DNA of 7,638 nucleotides from an uncultured Porphyromonadaceae bacterium (lineage in GTDB: Bacteria; Bacteroidota; Bacteroidia; Bacteroidales; Muribaculaceae): assembly GCA_900540625.1 (NCBI GenBank), contig UQGP01000065.1, positions 1 through 7,638 of the forward strand, written 5' to 3'. The notes under the pieces were generated by a model, which was given only the letters and a program-made list of their open reading frames with translations, did no database searches and had not been told where the DNA came from. Position 1 is the first letter of the stretch. Every line of letters begins with the position of its first letter. This document shows positions 1-5,087 of this stretch, in pieces. The translations under genes and the position numbers were made by a program.

Positions 1-1
1 C

Positions 2-22
2 TAGCCCCGTAGTGAGAGGCTA
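2..22. terminator. Weak hairpin at the left edge, possible terminator
   Basis: Arms TAGCC and GGCTA surround an 11-base loop. Read on the minus strand, the stem extends to about 7 bp with one G-U pair and a 7-base loop. On the plus strand a run of five T follows within a few bases, so it could end a plus-strand gene lying left of the window. On the minus strand it lies about 100 bases after the ribF stop and could form part of the ribF 3' end, but the downstream sequence is outside the window. The stem is short, so this is only a candidate. Confidence 0.25.
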
Positions 23-74
23 ATGTTTTTGCACTTCGTTTAAGAATCTACAGAACGGCAGGATTAGGGGGGGC

Positions 75-118
75 AAGGTCTTTAAGGTCTTTAGGGACTT
101 TAACGTCTTCGGGACTTT
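75..118. repeat. Degenerate 9-bp tandem repeat downstream of ribF
   Basis: Five contiguous units are visible on the plus strand: AAGGTCTTT at 75 and again at 84, AGGGACTTT at 93, AACGTCTT at 102 (8 bases) and CGGGACTTT at 110. Two are exact copies; the others keep the pattern purines-TCTTT or GGGACTTT. The array ends 6 bases before the ribF stop codon, so it lies wholly in the transcribed 3' region of ribF. The rest of 1-124 holds no gene I can support. Confidence 0.6.
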
Positions 119-124
119 AGTGCC

Positions 125-1054
125 TTAGGGGTCACTTTTAGGGCCGAGGATGGCTTTGGCGGCGGCGGCATCTTCGTGCAACTGAGCGGACAAGGCCGAG
201 ATGTCGGCAAAACGGCGCTCGGCACGCAGATAGCGGTATGGCTCAACGGTCAACGTTGCCCCGTAGACGTCTGCATCGAAGTCAAAAATATGCGCCTCGA
301 GACGCACCTCGGGATTGGCGGCATCGACCGTGGGCGCCGTCCCGACATTGAGCATTGCGCCGTAACGGCCTCCGGCGACATCCACGAGTGCAGCATAGAC
401 GCCGCATCGCGGCACGGCCATGCGCGAATCCACCTCGATATTGGCCGTGGGAAATCCTATAGTGCGACCTATGCGCCGCCCTGCTCCAACCGTACCGACA
501 AGCGTGTAGGCACGACCGAGCATACGCGCAGCCGCTTCCATATCGCCGTCGCAGACGATGGAGCGACGTATTGCGGACGAGCACACGGCCTGCCCGGTGA
601 CCTCGTCAAGCAACACCGGAGCTGTGGACATTTGCACGCCTGCGGCGGCGGCAATGTGCACGAGTGTATCTGCCGAGGGTCTATCGTGGCCGAAGGTGTG
701 GTCATGGCCGCGGACAATGGCGCGGACACCGTAGTCGTCGCGAAGCATGGCTATGAAGTCGGCGGCACTCATTGTGCGCATCTTTGCGTCAAAATCGAGG
801 GCATAAACCTCGGCCTCGGACGGCAGCAGCGAGCGTAGCAACGCTTCCTTGGTGGAAATGTCGGTCAACAGCGGAGGGCATTTGTCGGGTGCTATCTGCC
901 GCAAAGGATGGTCGGCAAAAGTGAATACCGCCGGCGTCAGTGATGCGGCGGCGGCACGGCGACACAATTCGTCCAAAAGCAAGGCATGGCCGCAATGTAC
1001 GCCGTCAAACATTCCTATTGTGGCTATCCGTTGGATGTCCTTGGTTGCTGTCAT
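125..1054 (-). CDS. ribF: Bifunctional riboflavin kinase / FAD synthetase RibF
   Basis: This cytosolic enzyme phosphorylates riboflavin to FMN and then adenylylates FMN to FAD. The 309-residue length is normal for the bifunctional prokaryotic form. The N-terminal nucleotidyltransferase half shows GMFDGVHCGH with the HxGH motif at residues 20-23, RGHDHTFGHDR near 115-125 and the SSAIR motif at 159-163. The C-terminal flavokinase half begins around GRAYTLVG at 180, has GFPTAN at 200-205 (metal and ATP binding) and LEAHIFDFD with the expected catalytic Glu253. The start was chosen because the conserved region begins within about 10 residues of this ATG; no Shine-Dalgarno is seen. It lies 92 bases downstream of the HAD gene and is probably cotranscribed with it. 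No FMN riboswitch is visible upstream. Confidence 0.97.
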   Translation of the reverse strand: MTATKDIQRIATIGMFDGVHCGHALLLDELCRRAAAASLTPAVFTFADHPLRQIAPDKCPPLLTDISTKEALLRSLLPSEAEVYALDFDAKMRTMSAADFIAMLRDDYGVRAIVRGHDHTFGHDRPSADTLVHIAAAAGVQMSTAPVLLDEVTGQAVCSSAIRRSIVCDGDMEAAARMLGRAYTLVGTVGAGRRIGRTIGFPTANIEVDSRMAVPRCGVYAALVDVAGGRYGAMLNVGTAPTVDAANPEVRLEAHIFDFDADVYGATLTVEPYRYLRAERRFADISALSAQLHEDAAAAKAILGPKSDP

Positions 1055-1088
1055 CGGAATTGGTGTGGCCGAGTATCGTAGTATCTTG

Positions 1089-1130
1089 ATTTCGGTATTT
1101 ATGTCGGAATTTCGGGTATTTATGTCGGGA
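1089..1130. repeat. Two-copy 20-22 bp direct tandem repeat upstream of ribF
   Basis: On the plus strand, ATTTCGGTATTTATGTCGGA (1089-1108) is followed immediately by a second copy (1109-1130) that differs only by an extra G in each of its two G runs. The array occupies nearly half of the 92-base spacer between the HAD stop and the ribF start, so it would lie in the intercistronic mRNA. It has no strong internal hairpin and no promoter consensus. It may have arisen by slippage or may be a binding site; the sequence does not say which. Confidence 0.75.
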
Positions 1131-1146
1131 CGGGCACTCGGAGGTC

Positions 1147-1773
1147 TTATTTGCAGACGCCCATATCGCGCAACAGCGCATCGAATTCGACACCGGGACG
1201 AACAAGCGCGGCATTCCAGCCCAGGGCCTCGGCGGCACGGACATTTGCCTCGCCGTCGTCCAGGAACAGCGTCTCGGCCGGGGTGATGCCCAGTTGTTCG
1301 GCTGCATAATTGAAAATCTCGGGGACGGGCTTCATCGATCGAGCCTCGAAGGATGTCACGATACCGTCAAAATAGTCCTCACGACGCAGGCCTTCACGCC
1401 CGAATTCTTCGCCGATTTTGCTATTCCACATTATCGGATTTGTATTGGAGAGCATATACACACCTAGGCCCTGACGCCTTAATTCGCGCAGAGCTACCAG
1501 TCGCCGCTCGGGTATGCCGATAAGGAATTCGCAGAGCGCACGATCTATGGCCAAGTCCGTTGTGCCCTCGGGCAAATGCGGACGTATGAGGCGGCGGAAT
1601 TCGGCGGCATCTATGCGTCCCGATTCGAGGTCGGCAAAAGGACCTTTTTGGGCATAATCGCCGAGGAACTCCCCTATTTCGGCAAAGCCCAAGTTTTGAA
1701 AAGCCTTGACACAGCGGTTTTTGTCGATGTCCATAATGACACCACCGAGGTCAAAGAGTATGTTTCGTATCAT
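1147..1773 (-). CDS. HAD superfamily phosphatase, YihX-like
   Basis: A haloacid dehalogenase-fold hydrolase of subfamily IA, 208 residues, close in layout to E. coli YihX (alpha-glucose-1-phosphate phosphatase). Motif I is FDLGGVIMDID with nucleophile Asp8; as in YihX, Gly replaces the usual second Asp at +2. A helical cap follows (about residues 18-95). Motif II is MLSNTN (Ser109), motif III is Lys148 in SMKPVPEIF, and motif IV is FLDDGEANV (Asp172, Asp173). All catalytic positions for a phosphatase of this branch are present, so it should be active; the substrate is not determined by sequence. The ATG is the only sensible start, since the nucleophile lies 7 residues after it. It heads a likely two-gene unit with ribF, behind a TAnnTTTG promoter. 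A role in FMN or sugar-phosphate turnover is possible but is inference. Confidence 0.9.
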   Translation of the reverse strand: MIRNILFDLGGVIMDIDKNRCVKAFQNLGFAEIGEFLGDYAQKGPFADLESGRIDAAEFRRLIRPHLPEGTTDLAIDRALCEFLIGIPERRLVALRELRRQGLGVYMLSNTNPIMWNSKIGEEFGREGLRREDYFDGIVTSFEARSMKPVPEIFNYAAEQLGITPAETLFLDDGEANVRAAEALGWNAALVRPGVEFDALLRDMGVCK

Positions 1774-1847
1774 TGTGTATGTTCTTATTTGCTTAATTGT
1801 CTATACGTTGCCGCGAACACCGAAGTGAATGGCGCGGACGGCGGCTT

Positions 1848-1878
1848 GCCGACCGGCGTGCAATGTCCGGTTGTCGGC
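1848..1878 (-). promoter_or_regulatory. Hairpin in the 5' leader of the HAD-ribF unit
   Basis: On the minus strand GCCGAC (1878-1873) pairs with GTCGGC (1853-1848). Inside it, CCGG segments can add about 3-4 more pairs across a small AA or CAA bulge, leaving a loop of about 10 bases. It lies some 10 bases after the predicted transcription start and about 75 bases before the HAD ATG. It could protect the 5' end or modulate translation. No known riboswitch fold is recognised. Confidence 0.4.
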
Positions 1879-1890
1879 GCATACGGGCTG

Positions 1891-1898
1891 CAAAGTTA
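1891..1898 (-). promoter_or_regulatory. Bacteroidota -7 promoter element for HAD-ribF
   Basis: Minus strand TAACTTTG followed by C is an exact match to the Bacteroidota -7 consensus TAnnTTTG. An A7 tract sits directly upstream. A canonical -33 TTG at 19-20 bases is absent; the nearest TTG is 13 bases upstream. Transcription would begin near 1884, giving a leader of about 110 bases before the HAD start. This supports independent expression of the HAD and ribF genes rather than pure read-through from uvrC. Confidence 0.65.
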
Positions 1899-2000
1899 GC
1901 AAATTTTTTTGCAACGTCCATCGTGATTGTTTGAGGCCGCTTTTCGGCAGTCCGGACTCGTGACCGGGGCCTTGGGGTCGTTCTATGGTAATTGTCCGGG

Positions 2001-3863
2001 TTATGGCTGCGCGGAGGGTGTGGCACCGGATTTGTCGTCTGCGGTATCAGGGTCGACATCCGAGCATAAGGCATTGTGTACCAGCGCCGCTTTGGCCGGG
2101 CCGATGACGGCGGCGAGATCCTCGGGCGCGGCGCGGCGTATGGCCGCCACACTGCGAAAATGCCGCAATAAGGCATCTCGTGTTGCCGGACCGATGCCAC
2201 GCATTTCGTCTAACGCACTGACAGTCTGCCCCTTGCTGCGTAATTCGCGATGAAACGTTATGCCGAATCGGTGAGCCTCGTCACGCAGGTGCTGAACCAC
2301 TCGCAGCGATTCGCTGGATTTGTCTATATACAGTGGGATGCTGTCGCCGGGAAAATATATCTCTTCCAAACGCTTGGCGATGCCCACCACGGCTATGCGC
2401 CCGCGAAGCCCCATTTCGTCCAAAGCTTCCACGGCCGAACTAAGCTGACCCTTGCCGCCATCGACGACTATGAGTTGCGGTAAGTCCTTGCCCTCCTCCA
2501 TAAGTCGCGTATAGCGGCGAGTGAGCACTTCCTTCATCGAAGCAAAGTCATTGGCTCCGACGACGGTCTTAATCTTAAAATGTCGGTAGTCGCGCTTGCA
2601 TGGGCGCGCATCACGGAACACGACACAGGATGCCACAGGGTTGGTGCCTTGAATATTCGAGTTGTCGAAACATTCGATATGGTGCGGAAGCACGTTCAGA
2701 CGAAAATCCGATTTGATTTGCTCGAGCGTGCGCATGACGCGCTCCTCGGGATTGTGCTTGGCCAGGTGTTTGAGATCATCGATACGAGCCTGACGAGCAT
2801 TGCGACGCGAGACGTCCAAGAGCTTGGCACGGTCGCCGCGTTGGGGGACGGAGAAAGTCACGGACGGCATTTCAACGTCCGGCACCTCGGGAACCACCAC
2901 CTCGTCATAAACCACCCCGAAGGCCGAGGCAATTTCGTCCAAAGCATACGCCAGCAACTGCCCTACCCCCTCGTCCAGATTGCGACGGTAACGTAATGTG
3001 ACCGAACGGACTACAGCACCGCGACTTACGTGCATATAGTTGATATATACATTGTCATCCTCGTCATCGACGCCAAAGACGTCTATCTCGTTGATTATCT
3101 GCGAAATAATCACACTGCGGCTGCGATACTGTGCTATGAGATCGTACTGCACCTTAAGTTCCTGCGCTTCCTCAAAGCGTAACTCCGAAGCAAGGCGCTG
3201 CATTTCGTCACGCAGATGTACCATCAACTCGTGCGTCTCGCCGCGCAATATCTGTTTGATATGATCAATGTATTTATTGTACTCCTCCGGCGAAATCTTG
3301 CCGACACAACATCCGCGACATCTGTGTATATGATACTTGAGGCATACTCGTGCGTTCCCACGCTTGACCGAAGCTTCGGTGATGGGTATACGGCACGTGC
3401 GTATGGGGAACATCTCACCCAGCAGCCCAAGTACCGCCTTGGCCATAGCGCCATTGGTATACGGGCCGAAATACTTGCTGCCGTTGCGTGCATACTGACG
3501 CGTCAAAAACACTCGCGGATACAACTCGTTGGTCACAACTATCCACGGATAAGACTTGTCATCCTTGAGCAAAACGTTGTACTTGGGCTTGTACTCCTTG
3601 ATCATAGAATTCTCGAGATTGAGTGCATCCTGCTCGGTAGGCACCACGATATACGACATATCCGCAATGGCATCTACAAGCATATTGGTGCGCAACGACT
3701 CGTGCGTACGGTTGAAATATGACGAAACACGCCGTTTCAGGTTCTTGGCCTTACCGACATATATAACCTTCCCCTTGGCGTCGTAGTATGTGTACACGCC
3801 CGGAGTGTCCGGCAAAAAAGAAATTTTCTCCTTTAATTCGGGAGATTTTTCGTGCATAGCCAT
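2001..3863 (-). CDS. uvrC: Excinuclease ABC subunit UvrC
   Basis: Dual-incision nuclease of UvrABC nucleotide excision repair, about 620 residues. Numbered from the chosen Met at 3863: GIY-YIG nuclease domain with GVY (22-24), YVG (35-37) and KNLKRR; four cysteines at 157, 174, 182 and 186 in the spacing that binds an Fe-S cluster in E. coli UvrC; UVR helix EMQRLASELRFEEAQELK (220-237) for UvrB contact; RNase H-like 5' nuclease domain with CFDNSN (Asp400), VDGGKG (Asp468) and DEAHRFG (His531); helix-hairpin-helix repeats (about 549-596). A short acidic tail of about 20 residues ends it. The frame is open to a Met at 3905, but that extension (MNFRDCLNPY...) is not family-like and runs into a tandem repeat; Met at 3863 or 3857 puts the conserved ELKEKISFLPDTPGVY near the N-terminus. 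It is separated from apt by a terminator-like hairpin, so it is probably its own unit. Confidence 0.96.
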   Translation of the reverse strand: MAMHEKSPELKEKISFLPDTPGVYTYYDAKGKVIYVGKAKNLKRRVSSYFNRTHESLRTNMLVDAIADMSYIVVPTEQDALNLENSMIKEYKPKYNVLLKDDKSYPWIVVTNELYPRVFLTRQYARNGSKYFGPYTNGAMAKAVLGLLGEMFPIRTCRIPITEASVKRGNARVCLKYHIHRCRGCCVGKISPEEYNKYIDHIKQILRGETHELMVHLRDEMQRLASELRFEEAQELKVQYDLIAQYRSRSVIISQIINEIDVFGVDDEDDNVYINYMHVSRGAVVRSVTLRYRRNLDEGVGQLLAYALDEIASAFGVVYDEVVVPEVPDVEMPSVTFSVPQRGDRAKLLDVSRRNARQARIDDLKHLAKHNPEERVMRTLEQIKSDFRLNVLPHHIECFDNSNIQGTNPVASCVVFRDARPCKRDYRHFKIKTVVGANDFASMKEVLTRRYTRLMEEGKDLPQLIVVDGGKGQLSSAVEALDEMGLRGRIAVVGIAKRLEEIYFPGDSIPLYIDKSSESLRVVQHLRDEAHRFGITFHRELRSKGQTVSALDEMRGIGPATRDALLRHFRSVAAIRRAAPEDLAAVIGPAKAALVHNALCSDVDPDTADDKSGATPSAQP

Positions 3864-3881
3864 AAAACAGCAGCGATACGG

Positions 3882-3990
3882 ATTCAAACAATCCCGAAAA
3901 TTCAAGCAGACAGGAATTCAGTCAAGCATAAATTCAAGCAAACCGTAATTCAAGCATACTCAAAATCCAAGCGAAGCCGAGATTCAATCG
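3882..3990. repeat. Degenerate 16-17 bp tandem repeat in the uvrC leader
   Basis: Units beginning ATTCAAGCA or close variants start at 3882, 3900, 3916, 3932, 3948, 3965 and 3982, giving spacings of 18, 16, 16, 16, 17 and 17 bases. The first 8-9 bases of each unit are conserved (ATTCAAACA, ATTCAAGCA, ATTCAGTCA, ATTCAAGCA, ATTCAAGCA, ATCCAAGCG, ATTCAATCG); the remaining 7-8 bases vary. Read on the minus strand the motif is TGCTTGAAT. The array fills the space between the terminator T-tract and the uvrC start, where promoter and leader must lie. Confidence 0.65.
3923..3953 (-). promoter_or_regulatory. Candidate promoter for uvrC inside the repeat array
   Basis: Minus strand TTG (3953-3951), a 20-base spacer, then TATGCTTG (3930-3923). 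The second element matches the Bacteroidota -7 consensus TAnnTTTG in 5 of its 6 defined positions, and the spacing is right. Transcription would start near 3916, about 50 bases before the uvrC start. Both boxes are made from repeat units, so the match could be a by-product of the repeat. The upstream terminator hairpin requires some promoter here. Confidence 0.35.
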
Positions 3991-3995
3991 ATTCT

Positions 3996-4051
3996 AAAAA
4001 AAATATTATAAGGATGAAGGCTCCCCACAAAAAAGTGCAGCAGGGAGTCTT
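3996..4051 (-). terminator. Hairpin plus T-tract after apt
   Basis: On the minus strand AAGACTCCC (4051-4043) pairs with GGGAGCCTT (4025-4017): eight of nine pairs, with one A-C mismatch. The enclosed 17-base loop contains a smaller CAC/GTG stem around T6. A run of eight T (4003-3996) follows after 13 bases, further away than in a textbook intrinsic terminator. It lies about 90 bases after the apt stop and before the uvrC leader, as expected for a transcript end. The 4052-4144 stretch holds no convincing gene. Confidence 0.5.
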
Positions 4052-4144
4052 CCAATCAGATGCGAGGCGACATTCGGCGCCGCCGAGGACAAGAGGGACA
4101 CCGACGGGGCGAGACAATCCCACCCCATCGACGCCGCAGTCAGA

Positions 4145-4663
4145 TCAATATACGATTAGCGAAGTCACCTCGGCATCGGCAGGCAAAGCCGCGCGTCCGT
4201 TGAGTGCGCTCAGCTCTATGATGAAATTGATATAAACCTTCTTGGGGTTCATACTCTTCACCAGTTCGTAAGCGGCAGCCATTGTGCCGCCGGTAGCGAG
4301 CACATCATCATGCAACACGACGACATCGTCCGGGCCGATAGCATCGCGGTGCATTTCGATAACGTCAGTACCGTACTCCTTTTTGTACTCGGCTCGAATC
4401 GTGTCAGCGGGGAGTTTGCCCGGTTTGCGAGCCGGCACAAATCCAGCGCCAAGTTCGAAAGCCAGGATGCTGCCACCGATAAAACCGCGGCTCTCTATGC
4501 CCACGACCTTAGTGATACCCTTGTCGCGATACAGCTGGGAGAGATCCCATCCGATGACATGGAGGGCACGGGGGTCTTTGAACACGGTGGTGAGGTCCTT
4601 GAAGAGTACTCCCTTTGTGGGGAAGTCTTTGACGTCACGAATCTTTGATTTGATATATTCCAT
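4145..4663 (-). CDS. apt: Adenine phosphoribosyltransferase
   Basis: Cytosolic purine-salvage enzyme that joins adenine to PRPP to give AMP and pyrophosphate. The 172-residue length is typical. The protein opens with IRDVKDFPTKGVLFKDLTTVF, the family's N-terminal signature; ESRGFIGG (57-64) and RKPGKLP (79-85) follow. The PRPP-binding loop is VVLHDDVLATGGT (115-127), with the expected acidic pair and TGG. The ATG gives the family-standard N-terminus, with A-rich sequence and no Shine-Dalgarno upstream. It follows the small lipoprotein gene by 54 bases and precedes uvrC, with an apparent terminator after it. Nothing is missing or truncated. Confidence 0.97.
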   Translation of the reverse strand: MEYIKSKIRDVKDFPTKGVLFKDLTTVFKDPRALHVIGWDLSQLYRDKGITKVVGIESRGFIGGSILAFELGAGFVPARKPGKLPADTIRAEYKKEYGTDVIEMHRDAIGPDDVVVLHDDVLATGGTMAAAYELVKSMNPKKVYINFIIELSALNGRAALPADAEVTSLIVY

Positions 4664-4717
4664 TTTTACGATTTATGGAGTGAATATATAGAATATGTGT
4701 TTAACTCAAACTATGTT

Positions 4718-4846
4718 TTAGAGAATCGAATCTACAGCCATTGTAGCAGGCGCCACCATAGTATCGGAAGGCGCGACTGTTTTCTCTCCCCTGCCGCAAG
4801 ATGCAAGCACGGCAAGCATCGCGAGTATAACGACGAACTTTTTCAT
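4718..4846 (-). CDS. Very small predicted lipoprotein (42 residues)
   Basis: An open frame of 42 codons, ATG at 4846 and TAA at 4718, between mnmG and apt. It begins MKKFVVILAMLAVLASC: two lysines, a hydrophobic core of about 12 residues and a lipobox LASC with Cys17 as the lipidation site. The mature peptide would be only 26 residues, rich in Ala, Val, Thr, Met and Pro, with a loose VAPxxTM repeat (residues 24-36). The residues after Cys (GRGEK) do not look like the acidic surface-export signal of Bacteroidota, so a periplasm-facing lipid anchor is inferred. A GGAGG lies about 19 bases before the ATG, too far for normal use. I do not recognise a named family and assign no function. The complete signal peptide makes a real gene more likely than chance. 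Confidence 0.7.
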   Translation of the reverse strand: MKKFVVILAMLAVLASCGRGEKTVAPSDTMVAPATMAVDSIL

Positions 4847-5006
4847 ATTTACTATTATCAAAAACCCTCCGATTGTCATCAGAGTTCTTCTATCATCAGA
4901 ACACTTTGAGCAATTCGGTTTTGTTCATTTACTTGTATATATATCGTCCGCACGATAGCGGAATCGTTATGTCTGTTTATTATGCCTGTTTGTTGCTCCC
5001 GCAAAT

Positions 5007-5022
5007 TGTTCCACGTGAAACA
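5007..5022. promoter_or_regulatory. parS: parS-like centromere site (ParB binding)
   Basis: The plus strand reads TGTTCCACGTGAAACA, which fits the chromosomal parS consensus TGTTNCACGTGAAACA at every position and is palindromic apart from one pair. Such sites load ParB (Spo0J) for chromosome segregation and are usually clustered towards the replication origin. This one is intergenic, about 65 bases after the mnmG stop, in an AT-rich spacer without other strong signals. No parA or parB gene is in the window. The match is exact and long enough that chance is unlikely in 7.6 kb; function is inferred from the consensus. Confidence 0.75.
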
Positions 5023-5058
5023 TTTTGCATTTAATCCTTTGTAGGTGTATATTTTAGC

Positions 5059-5075
5059 GCCGTGTGACACACGGC
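5059..5075 (-). terminator. Hairpin just after mnmG
   Basis: GCCGTGTGTCACACGGC on the minus strand is a perfect inverted repeat around a central T: a 7-bp stem with a 3-base loop, 12 bases after the mnmG stop. It is followed by GCTAAAATATA, without a true T-run, so it may act as an mRNA 3'-end stabiliser or a weak terminator. The position fits the end of the ybeY-mnmG unit. The rest of the 4847-5087 spacer holds the parS-like site and a small TCCGC/GCGGA stem (4947-4962). Confidence 0.5.
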
Positions 5076-5087
5076 TTGTTATTCGTT

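Noticed and set aside
176..838. 220-codon plus-strand frame
   Set aside because: Antisense shadow of ribF, whose catalytic motifs are intact in the opposite frame.
1055..1146. FMN riboswitch upstream of ribF
   Set aside because: The spacer is only 92 bases, dominated by a two-copy direct repeat, and lacks the conserved multi-helix RFN pattern.
3391..3400. CACGTG core in uvrC as a second parS
   Set aside because: The flanking bases do not match the TGTT/AACA arms, and the palindrome stops after 8 bases.
3864..3905. 14-residue N-terminal extension of UvrC
   Set aside because: The residues (MNFRDCLNPYRCCF) are not family-like and the DNA overlaps the tandem repeat; the Met at 3863 or 3857 is the more natural start.
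3882..3990. CRISPR array reading of the uvrC leader repeats
   Set aside because: The conserved cores are only about 9 bases and the variable parts 7-8 bases, far below CRISPR repeat and spacer sizes, and no cas gene is present.
4006..4128. 40-codon minus-strand frame after apt (MGWDCLAPS...)
   Set aside because: It overlaps the terminator-like hairpin, has no start signal and no recognisable features; it is better read as the apt 3' region.
4879..5070. 63-codon minus-strand frame in the mnmG-apt spacer
   Set aside because: It runs through the parS-like site and begins inside the mnmG hairpin. It resembles no family, has no signal or domain, and its Asn/Ile-rich content is that of an AT-rich spacer.
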